From NCBI GenBank assembly GCA_947579605.1, contig OX388305.1:32439542-32503541 (forward strand): a stretch of DNA of 64,000 nt. The letters are read 5' to 3'. A program made the translations under genes and the position numbers. The notes beneath the pieces were generated by a model, which had not been told where the DNA came from, searched no databases, and was given only the letters and a program-made list of their open reading frames with translations. This stretch comes from Athripsodes cinereus (lineage: Eukaryota; Arthropoda; Insecta; Trichoptera; Leptoceridae). Positions 32,701 to 47,700 of this stretch are shown here, piece after piece (the stretch's first letter is position 1; each line of letters opens with the position of its first letter).

Positions 32701-35700
32701 TAGTATTGTTAATAGGTGTACATTGTTTAAACAATGTATATCGTCGTTGCATATTCAAAAAGAGACATGTGCACACATTTTTATTTGGGGATACTCTTTT
32801 AAAACTGTTCATTAAGGCATTAAAATTGTAGTTTGGACTTTTTATTGGCACGTGATATTATTCTTTAAGTATTGAATTTCAATATTGGATACTAAAAATC
32901 ACTATATAAAATGGTTATGATGTCATTATAAGCAGTTTATTCTAGAAATGTCAAAAAATTTCTGAATTCACATGTCCCTTTTTGAATATGCAACAACGAT
33001 ATCTCATTTTGTTGAGAGACATTTGTTACATAAATGGAGTGGATGCGTAAGTTCTTTCAACTTACGTTTGTTGTTGAAACTTGACATACAATACAAGGGA
33101 ATATCCAAGATTTTTCTAGCAGGGACAACTTAATTTAGTTCAAACTGACCATCAGAAGGGAGAGTTTAGTTAGGAATTTCAAACATATTCTATTTTCCAC
33201 TATAAATTGGTCCTTCTTTCTAGGGAGGAGAGGGGCAGCTGACCAATATTATTTTTTTCATTTGTACTATTTTTACCTACTACAATCTGTTATTAGATTT
33301 TACATCTTACAATAGATTTTTATTTATAAAAAACTGAATAATTTTATTAATCGAATCTTAATACATATTTATAAACACTTCAGTAAATACAGCTAGTCCA
33401 GGCAAATGAATTGACACTAATATTTCATATTCGATACAGTAAATTACACACAAATTTTCATTAGTAGTTGAGTTTACCCAGTGACTTTATTCCTTGTGTG
33501 TAAAGGGGAAAAAATAATAATAATGTTAATCTTATATTGTGTTCAAAATGTAGAATCTTATATTGTTTTGTTAAATAAATGAGATATGAGATAATAATAA
33601 CATTAATAATTTAATTATCCAATAGATGTCTTCTTACTAGACAGCTGATTTTTATTTTCCAGTAGCAATAATACTTACATTAATAACAATTAGTTGATAA
33701 TGGGTGGTTTTTAATATTATAAAAAGGGGCACTTTACAGCCACACAGTACAGCCTCACTGAAATTAATGAAATTCTCTTTTGCATTATTTTTTAAAATTC
33801 TATTTGTTTTTGCGTGATACTAAACTTCAAAGTTGTCGTAAGATTTTGTCTAAATTATGTTAGAATAATATATTTATATTGCATTATTAGTGTAAATGTG
33901 TTATCCAAATGTAGAATACTTTAAGTACTTTGGCGTAGGGTATAAAATACATAAAATAATATCGAGTCATACTTGTGAAAAGAGTCTTTTTGCTCAATGT
34001 TATTTTTATGTGGAGGTTGATGTTTTTGTTCAATGAAACAAACATTCTAATAAAATTTAATCTCTTTTTTTCACAGATTAATGCTGCGCTTTTCGAAAAA
34101 ACTAGTATCAAAGTGCATATACATAAATATTTTGAAGTGTACGGAAACAGAAATTTTAGGATCATTTATGACAGCGGGTGGCTGGGCAATGACTCTTACG
34201 TGGCTTAATGAGGGTATTGTTGCAAAAAATTGGCCACTTGTAGAAGAAATACTAAAACTCCTTTTTCTATGTCCAGTGGATGTGGAAAGGCTGAAGTCTA
34301 ACACATTTCCTAGAAAAGTGAAGGCTCTATCCAAAGACGCAAGTCACCCAGGTAAATTTTTATACTGGATAAATTGTGTTTAATACTACTTCTGTTGGTG
34401 ATGCAGCCAAATTAGCCACATTGGAGTATATCTTATATTTTGTTTATTGTTTTTCACAGGTGTTCAGTATTTGGCCTCGTGCTTAGTTGAAAGATGGCTG
34501 AAAGTTGTGAAAGGTGAGGTAGTGCCTCCACTTGTAGCATCAGAAATTCCAGTGTGTCCATCTGATTCTCAGACCCATGTTACAATTGAAGACACTTTGC
34601 AAGGTCTTGAGTGTGCGGTAGACAATCTTAGTAATGAACTCAAAGTTTTATCAGATAAACCTATAGAAAATGAGAGTAGTATTCTTAATGACAGTGAAAT
34701 AATGTGTAGTGAAAATGGTGACATAAATTCTAAAAGTGAAATAAACTGCAATGACACTTCTGGAGTTGACGAACCGGACTCAAGTGTTAAGAATGAAGTG
34801 ACCAATTGTAGTAGCAAACCATCTGATCATGAAAAAAAGAAAAGTGATCATAAGTCATCTTCAAAAAAGTCTTCACATTCTAGTAAGTCTCACGATGAGA
34901 AAAGTGAGAGAAGAAGCAGTAGCTCTAGTCGGTCAAGTTCACATTCTTCTCATAAATCTAGAGACCATTCAAAAAAAGATCACAATACGAAGGATAAAGA
35001 CTCTTCAAGAAAAGATAGTAAAAGAGATAAAAGTTCTGACAAACATCGTGATAAAAGTAGACACAGGTCTAGTGATGGCAAGTCACACAGTGAAACAAAC
35101 AAAACTAAAGAAAAACATTCATTAAGCAAGTCCAGTGAGAAGTCATCTAGCGGTAAATTACATAGTATTTCAATTAGTGACTTAGGTAAGATACCTAAAA
35201 AGAAATCTTCAGACTCCACAGAAGAAGGTGGTGATATTAAAAAAAGCAAACATTCAATATCAATTGAAGTTCGAAAACCTAACGATTCTGCTCGTCCTAA
35301 GACTGTTAAAACATTCCATTCAAAGTTTCGTTCACATGGCTTGGAAGAGGAAGCAAAACCACCACCTCCCAGAGGTCAAGTAAAGAAACCCAGTCCTGCA
35401 GTTCCAACTATTTCACCTGTTGTTCCAAAGAGGACTTCACCAATGCGATTATCAGATGTACCACCTGAGAAAAAACCTAAAATGTCCGAAATTGTGGAGA
35501 AACCCGGTGCTATAAAACTTATTCCACCCAAACCTAAACGTAAGTATTTAGCAATGTTAGTTAATTTTGTCAGATTTTTTTGCTTTCTAAGGTAAAACTA
35601 TTTTGTTATAAAGTAATTATCTGATCCCAGTCCGGTGTCAATATGGCTTATGACTTACTGGAATACTGTACCTACATATATCTTGTATAATAGTCACCAT

Positions 35701-38700
35701 GATTACATGACATATTTATTTTACAGGAGTGTTCCTGATGGAGACTGCAATTCATCTGTCAATTATATTTTTAGTTTTTGTTTTCAGATTTTGTACTTAC
35801 AATGCTAAAAATGAGAATCCTTTTGAAATAATATAACTAACTTATTATTTTAATTAATTTCTTTTTTTTCCAAAGTATTTTTTTTATTTTGAATTTTTTG
35901 AAGACGATTGTTCTTTTTGACCATCATCAGCTGTAGCAGACGAAGTGTACTGATATTTTATGCATAAAACATATTGCTTAGACCAGGGTTTGGCAACCTT
36001 TTGAGTCGGAAGAGTCAAAAATTAAGATTTACATAATTTCAAAGTTTTTATAAAGAGCTGCAGCTTCACATCCAAACAGCCGCATGTTGCTCACGAGCCC
36101 CAGGTTGCCGATCCCTGGTCTAGACATATAAAGTTTAATCTATTGGAGTTGTTCTTGTAATTTGTTATTTTATGTTTGTTTCTTTTGTTTATACTTGCTT
36201 AATGTCTGTTTATTTATTTTTGCTTGAAATGAGCGCGGGAATTATTTAATATCTTTGCTGTTGAAAAAAAATACATTCATGCTGTACCATAAATTTGTTA
36301 AAACATTTTAATTGATATTCATTTCTTCAGGATGATAGTAACAAATAGTTACCAATTTGTTAAAACATTTTAATTGATATTCATTTCTTCAGGATGATAG
36401 TAACAAATAGTTACCAATTTCTTCAGAACATTGTTATTAGAAATTTGGTCATTAGTTGAGCGTTAAATAATTATGTCAAACATACAGTCAACAGTAGCAC
36501 TGAAAATATATATTTATTTGATAATGTGGATTAATTTGAGTCTATATAAAATTATTTAAACATGCATAGTTTATATAAACCAGTTCAGCTTTTCATATTT
36601 TCAGTTAAAGATAGAGCCAATAGAGGTAAATCATTATTTTGTTTATGAAATTTGAGGAATATTTTCATGATTGAATATATTGTAACTATTAATGTGTAGA
36701 ATGTGCATTTTGATGTGTATTCTGAGGTTCACAGTTCATCCATGCTCCAGAGCAAGTAATTGTATGGTATGTTAATATCACCCTGCATCTTCACATCCAC
36801 TCATTGAATTGGTAAGTTATTTTAAGTTACTATATAGTACTTTTTAACACGGATTGTCTTGCAAATTGAAAAACCTGTTTATGAAGTTATGATTTTGTAA
36901 TATATTCAAGACAATAAATATATTTACTGGATTATTATTGAAATTTCCCTTTGATTTTATTGTTATCACTTGGATGGTATTACCTGCGTGAGTAATGTGT
37001 TGTTTATAACATTTACCAGATGTTAAACAGTTAATAAAATTATTTTAATTTAATGTCATATGGACCTGAATTTTAGATATTAAAATCAGGAGTTCATCAA
37101 GCTTTGATAGAACAATAATGGCAAATGATAGAGTATTAATTTTCTCAAAGCAAATAGTAAAAAAAACATCACTCACTGTAGTAGACAATGGACAGACTTG
37201 TATTCTCTCAAGGATTCAGGCGGAAGATATTGTTAGAATCATTAAATTTAAACATTCTAGGCACAGGTAGTCTGAACACTGAAAATTATACATACTGTTC
37301 GGGTGAATGAAGTGTTATTTTGTAATAAATCATTTTGTGAAATTGTATAGAAAAATACAGTTAAATTTTGTTATAGCGAGTATGTGGAGGTTTTGCAATA
37401 ATTGTTTCTTGTGACATTACTTTTTATAGTTTGTAAAATATTGACATTTAGAATTCAAAGATGAGTTATGCCATCCATTTTGATTTTTTTTTATTTTTTA
37501 TGGTAGGTTCAGGACAACTTGAATGTTAGTCTACTAGCTACACCTTTTGTGGGCAATGGTGTTAGTTTACTCATTATTATAAAGATATATTTAAGTTATA
37601 AAAACTATGCGTACTCATAGGTATTCAACGTATCTAATTTAAAAAGTATATCAAGTCAATTAGTGCATGAAATTGTTATACTGCTTGTTATTTCTATAAA
37701 AATGTCAAGATAGATAATTTAATGGAATAGGTATACTAAGAATAATGGTTATCATTAATTCAAGATTTTGTGACTATTAACAATTAGAGACAAGAGACCA
37801 CTCAGCAAATATGCAATATTGTGAACATAAAATGGTATGGTACATTTATTGGTAATTTTCTGTAAATAAGTTATTTGTTTCCAACATTTTTTGCATATTT
37901 CATTTATTTCAACATCATAACTGTCAACATTATCCATGCTCGGTATAACAGAGTTAGACTGTATATCAGTTTGTATTAAAACAGAGTATCTTGATCAGTC
38001 TGTTTTTGGATCAATTAAGCTTTACCCTGTATGTGTATAGAGACATTCAGATCATCTGTGTTGGGATTTGAGGCTTTCCGGTGTATCATTCAAAACTTTT
38101 GTTAACGCATAGTGGATCATCATGTTCTTTTTTGTGTAGATAAACCAAATTAATATTTTATTAAAAGAACTGACTAGCTAATATGATTGATAAAATATAT
38201 TAAAATATTAATATTTTTTTAGCAAATCATGTATCCAAACCTTGAAATGTTGAGTTTGACTAAATTTGACTATATATATAGTTCATTATATCAAGTCTAC
38301 TCATACCTGAGGTAATGGAGGTAAGTATTTCACACAGTAGCACCCAAATTTTAATTTGTTGAAAGATTTTCAATTGCTAATGGATGTTAACATTTACAGT
38401 CTCAACAACTAAATTTTGAGCCAAGATTTATCCGAGTATTCCATTAATTGCAATGCGTAATACCCTGATTAACTAGCGTATGTTGGTTAAACTCTGCAAT
38501 TCTTTGTTGTCTCTACAGCAAACTTTGTTTTCAAATCAAATATCCCAAGAATTTGAACGCTACCATTCGATCAGTGGGTTATATTAATAGAAAACACTAA
38601 TATTGCCATAAAATTACAATTCAATTGTTATTCTTATATATTTTAAGATTTTTATTCTCAGTATCCTGGAAACACCACTATACATCCACCGAGGGAGTGA

Positions 38701-41700
38701 GGAGGGAGACCTGTCTGGCTATAGACGGGAATAGGGAAGACAGGTTATGGGAGGCCACTTGAAGGAGACTTGACTGATGGTGATACCTCATTTTACTTAC
38801 ACAATATGAGGACAGTAGAGTTATTTACAATGCCATAAAAAGTTAACTATTAATATAAGACTTGTACCCGCGATAAGGACAAGTCTAATAACAGGTATAC
38901 AAATATAAACTTGGCAATGAAGAATTATACACCTATTATTATAGTCAGCCAGTCAAATTATAAAGAAATACCTCATATATGGTAATTCGTATATGGATCC
39001 TTGAATTTTGATTAGATCAGCTAGGTGATGGGGCATGTTCTATCCTCGATTTTTCTAATTAGAAATTCTCCAATTGGATATGCAACATCTGTAATGTTTG
39101 ATGCATATTTCCTAGATATCCGAGTATCAAGTTTAAGAGCTAAAATTATAGACTACGCAGGTCTTTCCGCCGCTAGCAGTCGATATATCGCACCCTTCGG
39201 TTAAGAGACTCCTATTGATAACGGGTTTATTAGAGAAAGGTGGTCCATAGAAAGAGGCACGATCGTGGGACCGATATAGATATTACAAAAAATGTGCCGT
39301 CTATCTGAAACTCCGAATTTTCATAACTTTGAGAAAATGTTGACACCAGTAATTACTTGTTCGATCTCTTAACTTTGAGCGTGGGACATATCGGTAGTAT
39401 AGTGGGATAGCGTTCGATTAATGAGGGCAGTTGGAAATTGGTACAAAGCCATTTGCAGAAGGCAGTCTCAGTCGGTATATTAATGTTCGACGTTTGTCAA
39501 AAGCCGTGTCCTCACAGCTAGATGAATACGCCAATCATTCGGAGCATTCTCTGAAAAAATATTTGAAAATGCATTCGTTACCCGTCCTTATACGGAGTAT
39601 TATTATACCCGTCGAATATTTCTTCGGAGAATGTTCCGAATTGTCACCGACTGATAGATGATTGTTTGACGTTGTCGTCAAACTGTGTGGACGCGGCTGA
39701 AAGAAAACCAAATATATAGGAGCTTCTCTCAGGAATGCGATGTTGCAATGATTTTTCTATAAATTTATGTGAAAATGAATAATGCGCTGTACATTGAAAA
39801 CATTATTTCGAATCAATACAAAGTATCATAAAAACATATGTTGCCTACACAACTCAATATACGAAAGGCGAGTTTATCCCTAGAATGCGATGTCTTCCAA
39901 CTAATCCTTTGTGGCACTAAAAAGACAACCCATCGGTTCATTGCGCATTTACTGGCCACGTCTATTGTGGGAAATGCTATGATAATATTAGTTTCGCGTA
40001 GAAAATCGGTGGAATGAAGTGATGGTATTATTTAATTCAAATAAACTAGAAAGTTATTTAGAGGCGAGATTAATTTCTATAAGATAAGTTTACTGTTTAG
40101 GAATGACGTCATCCCTTTCAGGACCACCAGATAATGTTGTTCAATGTATTAGATTTTTCATATTAGGTCTGTTAATTGTCTAGTTCTAGTATGTTGAGAC
40201 TTGCAAGTAATATTTTTAGCGGCCATTTTTATATCGTGCTGCGGGCGATTATTAATTAAAGATTCTTGTAAAAAAATTGTTTCTTTATTTATTAACATAA
40301 ATTTTAATTATCTTTTGTATTAATTTTTACAAAAATCTTATCTTCCTTCAAAGCACGATGGAAAAATAGCCTTCAAAAAATAAATTTGAGAGAAACAAAA
40401 AATACTCTTGAAAGTTTCGAACATATTTATTAGGCAATCAATAGGCAACGTATAAAAAAATTAAATCATCGAGTTGCAATTTTTTGTGTTCAAATGGATT
40501 ATAAACACTAAAAATTCCAAAATTCCATCTCTGAGACAAAGTAATACTGCAATATTATTCACTGCGCGTCCTAGAGAAGTTTAGAGTTGATCGAATGATA
40601 TCGATTAATTAAAAACTATTCCTTCTAATAGGCGGGGCGTTATTGAGGCTGTTGGCTGCTTTGAATTTTTTTTAACAGTTCTAGGTAAGATTGTCCCCAT
40701 GAAGGTTTGCTGATTATTTGGCCAAATTTTTCAGAAACATATTTTGTACTTTTCATCCGAATGCTTATTACATTACAGTGTTTATCTTACAGTTATGTGA
40801 CAAAAGTGGCGCTTCGCTTATTATTCATTTCTGGGGTTAAAACATTTCCACATATATTAACAGGGTTGTGCCAGTGCACTCATTGTAAAGTTATTTTCCT
40901 ATTATTTCCGAGAAATCAACTTGCGTCCATGAGTGTAGGGGCATATCTATATGGCGTTCCGTTCTCTCTGCCTACCCCACTCGGGATGCGGAGTGAGGGA
41001 ATAGAATATTTGAAATCTGGTATATCATTATACGGTGTTACAAAACAGGTAAAAGTTTTTATCAATAAAATATTCGATTTAAAAATTAGTACAATTTAGG
41101 CGTACGTACTTACCTACTCATATTAAGTTAAGAGATTTAGATGAATTTCTCATTACAAGAGACTGTATTGAATGTATGTGCGTATTTTCATAGATCTTTA
41201 TTCTTTGAATATGTTAACATATTTAAATGTTTTTTACACATTCCGTGGAGCACCCGGCAAAGAATTATTCTCCCACTCTTTCACGTAACTTTTCGAGTGT
41301 CCTGTAAATGAAGATGTTCGAAAAGATAAGATATAAAAATATATCATAAATTCAGTGATAGGTTTACTACCTATCCTGGATGTCTTATTTTTTTTTGTTG
41401 GTACAGAGAAAACAGCTTGCATGTCTTCTGGCTACTATCTATATCGATAATCTCGCCATTGCACATCATCACATTTTTTCTTATACAAACTGCGCCGTTG
41501 CGTTGTCCCTGCTGTATGGATGCATGCACTTGAGGGATATGCCGTGATAGTATAACACTAGTAGTAGTTTTTGCAAAATCTACTGATAATCTGGTACGAT
41601 GACAATATAATATTATATTCTCGGTGTTTTTTGATACTTTATAAAATTATCGGACTTTATCTTCACTGGCTCTAAAGGAATTTCTAATTTTCCCCCTTTT

Positions 41701-44700
41701 CCACGTGGCACAAATAATAATAATTCAGCATACACTAGATAAAACGTGATTCGTATTATGTAGGGTATTAGTATTATACAATACTTAGTTCGCGATACCA
41801 TGTAAAATAAATATTATATTATGAACAAGGTCGAACGGGAATAGGGAACTTGCACTCGAGAGGAATATTTTGTGAAATGCATTAATTAGGTAGAAAAAAG
41901 GTTATATATCGATTATATTTTGATTAAAACTCAAAAATAATTATTTTTCATTTATTATTTTAATAAATAAAATCACACATTTTCGCCCGCTGTTTGAACG
42001 CCATATTGCTGGTTATTGCATTTGTGACGTCACATGTCCTGAGTGATGTTTTGTTGTTTATCGTAATGTATGGGATTAACAATCGCTTGGTATTTGAGTC
42101 CGGTTTTTAACATTTTCGAAGTAGGTAAATATATCTTGGATTGATACAAAATGTTTCCAAAAAGATCATACAAATATTGCGTAGTCCAGGGTGTACAAAT
42201 ATAACTTATACGACACCGAATAAATTATTTCTACGCATGCCGATATTGTTAGCTGGATACTGTACTGTAAGTTCAGCGACTTCTTTGCAGCTTTCCATAT
42301 CTATCGTCCAATCACAAAACAAACAAAATCATTCGCAGTATAAATATTGTTATTAGGTAATGAACACATCTATTAAGTAGTGGATGCTTATGGTGTCGAC
42401 ATTTGTTACTATATCCTTAAAATACTATCTGATTTACAATAAAAATCTTTTGGTTTTGACACAATGGCTGTCAGAAACTCACTCGGTGTGGATATATTTG
42501 TAGATGATCGATGACTCAATTCAGCACAAGTTATAAATTTAACTTCTGTGCTAACTTCAGCCAACTTTGATTTTTTCCAATAACATTGGACAGATTTTTT
42601 TAGCAGGATCTTCACTTCGACCATGCACCCAGTACAGAAAAGTAATGGCGTATTTTGAACCTGTAATCACTAATCAGACCTAAGAATGATGGAAAATTGA
42701 TAATAATTGCCATTGAATATAATTATGTAATTATAACACAATGTTGTATTGCATTTACAAATTAGTAATAACATTATAAGACAAAGCTATAGCACCTACC
42801 GGCGGGCTTATTATTATATGCATGATAAATATCCGATCGCCCCTTGAGAAAATCGTTTTCCGTCATTAAAACTAAATTAAAAAATAGGAACTGATGTATG
42901 TTTATACGTAAAAATTTAATCATCTTGAAGTTTTTGGCAAAAAAAGTGTTCAAACCCAAACCACAACAGTAAATAACCTCGTCAGACTAATAGATATATA
43001 CTACGAAATGTACTAAGCATTTGTAGACAGAGAGATCGAAGGGACATATGACGTCATCAAAATGGCGCTTTCGGATGTGGTGTTTTCGCGGAAATTCAAA
43101 AGTCGAAATTTCAAAATGCTATAAAACAGAAATTAAGCAACGTATCGAATTTTTTTTTACTGATATGTGTTACTGATTACTTTATTTATGATTCTAAAGA
43201 ATAAAAAAAATATGTGCAAGTTCCCTATTTACAGTAATGATGTTTTGTGAGGTTTTTACGTCAGTTTTATGAACATGAATGATGAATCACTAATACCTAC
43301 GTATAGAATTTATTCATTGTGTCCATGTTTAGGTAGTAGAATTCCATAGCGCAATAAATAAAACAAATGTTGTATTCTAGAGAGACGTGTTGTTGGGACA
43401 ATCTGATTTTTAAATGCAAATATATTATTCATATATATAAAAAAAAACAATAGTTTTCGTATTGAATTATACGTCACACATTAAAAACATGATATACCCA
43501 CGAAGTCGTTTTACTCACATTTGGAATTAAGCGATGAGAATTTATGATTATGGAATAGAGAACATTCCGATATGAGCCAAAAATTCGCTGGTCACCACTG
43601 TTGTGGGAGGTTCGTACAAATGAGATTTGAGTAGGTTTAATTTATCGAGCGACTGTTTCTTGATGAATGTACCCATAATACGAGATTCATATCTTAGTTT
43701 GGGACTAGCTCGATCTGTGTGAATTAGCTATGCATGTTATGTTATAATAGTGATTGAAGTGAAACAAAAATATTTAGCTATTCCATTGATGACTTGATCA
43801 ATTAGAGAGCCGGTTTTCATCACTCCAGCTCGTGAATGAATAGAATCTACCTACTACCTAGTCACCAGTGGAATTAATCTTGTTTCATTTTATTTTCTGA
43901 GATGCAAGCGGTTTGAACCCAACAAAAAAATTCAAAGTTGATAAATGTAAATATATGGTGGATTAGAGGAAGCTTAAATAGTAAATTGATATAAGCATTG
44001 TTGGCTTTGATGAGAGGCGTGTCAGATTCATACATTTTTATTGTCCCACTTACGCGTACTGCACTGCCATATTGTAAGGGGTCCGACCATAGGCGCACGT
44101 TTTGTAAGCCATAGGTAGTTTTAACTATTTTAATTTTGTCTCTTGGGAAAGCAGTGATGACATTGTGTTGGTGACTATGATGCAGGAAAATTATTTATCG
44201 CTGTGCGCATTGACACAGTATCGAAAAATACTTCATTATTCAGGTGGCATCCGGGAAAAATATTTTGATGTTTATGAATACTAGAAATGCTACGAATATT
44301 AGGCAACTATTCGGTATTCTGTATATTCGACAATATTTGTACTATTCGGCCGAGCACCGAAAATTCAATCTATTATTCGGTGTTCTTTTTTTTAGAATAT
44401 TGGCGATGCATCCTTGTTTGGATAATTTCCGCCATTTAAAATCATTGATTTATTGTTTCAGCTTATAACTATAGATTAAATTATTTAGATTAATAATGAG
44501 CAAATGTGATCAAATTACAATGAAATTTTTCAGAACAAAATCAAACAACATTCCATGCACCTTATCATCCTCTAAACCAAGCAGATAGCTGATGTTAAGT
44601 GGGTATTCTACATTCTGAAGGGAGAAATACAAATCGCTGCGGTCCCGAAGTGGGCACGCGAAAAAGACGTGGTCGAGTGTCTCATAATCTGTACCACACT

Positions 44701-47700
44701 CACAGTCAGGAATTGATGCGAGACCCAGTTTAAAGAGATGACTCTCCAATCTATGGTGATTGAATCGCATGCGCGAAATCGCGACAATCTGGTTTCTATT
44801 TATCTTCTTATTGTGATACCAAGGTTTTCTTGTTATCTGTTTTTTCGGTGTTCTGTCGAATAGCTAAAATGTACCTAAAACTGGAAGGACCTATAGCTTG
44901 CAGATTGTTGCTGTTTCATTTTCAGCCTCAGATAGGTACATAATTTTATTAATCCTCAAATATTTAATTGAATTTGATATGGAGTGAAACAACAGAATAT
45001 AATATTGTTATTATTAGTGTTGGAACACGAAAATTTCGAAAAAATGTACCGCACTGCAAGACGTCTAGTACATAAGTATGTCTTTAATGTACCTACACGA
45101 AGATGTGCGGTCGAGAGTACTGCACGCTCTCACTATTGTTTTGCGAATATTCGATTATTCGGCACATGATCTTGCATAATATTCAGTATTCGGTCAAATA
45201 TACTATTCGTTACATCTCTAATAAACACTAATCATACTTGGACAATAAACTTTGGCTAACCAACTTGTATACCGTTTTCAATGTTAGCACGCCGGAATTA
45301 CCTACAATCGGAAGATTCGAGTAAGTTTTCATTCTAGTTGCTTCACATATGGTAATGAAATGGAGAGTGAGTGATTTGACGTAATAACAGAGCCTATGTA
45401 ACTACGAGTTGAATTGAGCAATGTTCACTCGCATCACCTTGACCATGCGTAAATTATTGAACTAGGTAAATAAAAAATACAAGAAGTTGTTTCAAACGCG
45501 TGTCAATAATGACTTTGAGGCGTAGGATCCAAAGACACTGTACAAAATAATATAAACCAAGTGATTCATACAGCAAAATTGCTTACTCGTGTATTGTATA
45601 CATTGTGTGTCCAGGCTTGTCTATCAAACGAAAACTTCGAAAGTAAATATGAAATAGTTTAATCTGTAAAATAACTGTAGAATTTGCAGAACGACACAGC
45701 TTTAAAAGAGTTTTCAGAAAGTTTTACACTGCCTTAGACGTATTTGTAATTATTTAATATTTTGTATTCGATGGCCTGTTGATAATTAGATAAATCACTT
45801 AAATCTCTTATTAGAAGTAGAACTGTTTTATGAAGAAAAGGTTATTTAATTATTCTAGAGTCTTCGTTCACAGAGTGAAAAAGCTAGATAGCATCTATTT
45901 TAATAAATAAAACACAGTTATATTTCACTTAATTTTTTTAAAGTCAATATATAATATCGATTGACATTTTCAAAGTTCTCTTGAAAATGTCAATCGATAG
46001 GAATATTTTGACGAAAGTACTTGAGGTTTCTCGAAAAAAATTAAGTGATTTTTTTTTATAAAAAATACCTCTATACTAGCAAAAGGTTATTTAATTCATC
46101 TTAAATTTAGCGATGGGGTTTGCCACCCATCCTGAATGATTATTTTTTGTTGGCACAGCGAAGACAGCTTGCATGTTTATACAGTTGCAATGTATGTAAA
46201 TACGTATGCATTTGTCAGCGCCTTATTTGTCGCGCAATATATGGATTGTCTTGTGTCACAATGTCATTTATACAATAAACTATTGCTGAGTCATGTGTAT
46301 GACCACATTACATGTAGCGAGTAGGTACAATTATTGCAACAAGCTTGATTGTGAAACCATAATATTAGAACACTTCATATTTTTACGTTATATTTTTTTG
46401 TAGATAATCGCGATTTTCGCACGAAAGAATATACATTTATATTATAGAAAGAATGTCATGTATATGTTTAAACCAATCGAAAAATATATGCACACCGTAA
46501 TATACTATTTGTACAAATAATATCCATGTGTGCTAACGCGTTCATCTGTAGGTATATGTAAAGTATTATGTTATCATTATCTATTTGTGTGGCAATTTGT
46601 GTTTGCAATGATTATGTAGGTACTTCAGCTTCAGCGTCATTGAAAGATAATTGTAGTATGAAACGGTTTGATTTCTCTTTATTGCTCGATAGTTTAGTTG
46701 GGGAGTATTGCGCATGATTAGAATACAGAATGTATAATATTATTTTAGCCGTTCAAGACTTAAGACAAGCTTTAGCGAGCTCATGTTATGTGTACTCTTC
46801 AGGTATCCCGTTAACGGGTGCTTGTCACCCGAAAATAGAAGGAAGTGTAGATGTTTTTCTTTTCCTGTATTTGTTCATGTTTTTATATTTGAGTTTTTGA
46901 TAGGCACAAATTACTCGTTACGGGTGGATTGCCGGTAATAATAAAAAAAAAGACTAAGACATCGATAGACGACGATGTTTTATTAATCTTGCCAATCGCA
47001 TCTTAGTACTGACGTCATAATCAATAAACTATACTCCTATATCTACACATACATAGATAATATTGATGTAAATAATGTATAATCTAGAAATAATGGAATA
47101 AATTAACATAATTGTTGAGAGTAGAGGGGATGGATGGGTATATAATATGCTCTTTTATTGTTGCATCAGGGTTGAAGTAATAATATTTTCTGCTAGTGAT
47201 AAGATACGTATTTATTTAACATTTATCTTTTCACATTGAATCTATGATGTGTTCCCTAGCATGTCAATCAGACAAAAACGTACATTACATACCTAGGCAA
47301 ATATGTATATCTACTGAAATTACCGCTAAATAAAAATTTTCAAAGGTAATACAAATATTCCTGAAAATATTTTTGTTACCATTTTTCTAGAAAATCATAT
47401 TTCAACTTTTAAGGACTTTCTAATACCTAAAAGCTTAACATTTTTTCCCGTATTACAATTTCTTTAAATCCAGTATAAAAATATGAAGACTTACGAAATA
47501 CTTTTCGCGAATTAAAAGTAATTTACTAGCTTTCTAGTCATTTTTTAAGCTCTGTAAAAAAAACACGAGCTCATTTATACTATCACTGAGTTTTCCACAA
47601 AAGTACATTTGTCGTGTTAAAATTGGTATAAAAATATTTTCAAAATACCCAGGACGAATTCGCTTTTAATTATTTTTTATACGCTCAAGTATAAAACTGA

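Larger units (their letters stand above)
27656..34076 (+). other. PNUTS intron 2 (6.4 kb), repeat-filled
   Basis: Donor GTGAGT at 27656; acceptor TTTTTTTCACAG ending 34076. Contains a SINE, transposon copy B, Mutator-like, Harbinger-derived and several short inverted-repeat elements listed separately. About 33.0-34.0 kb shows nothing recognisable. Confidence 0.85.

Noticed and set aside
34569..35249. Overlapping frames on both strands around 34.6-35.2 kb
   Set aside because: They arise from the Ser/Lys/Asp-rich codons of PNUTS exon 4 read in other frames.
40707..41099. 130-codon plus-strand frame in PNUTS intron 4
   Set aside because: Its second half is the LINE family A tail read in the wrong frame; the first half is AT-rich and lacks a domain.
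46800..46940. GTTAACGGGTGC / CGGGTGG pair as a further transposon
   Set aside because: The inverted similarity is short and imperfect and no flanking duplication was found.
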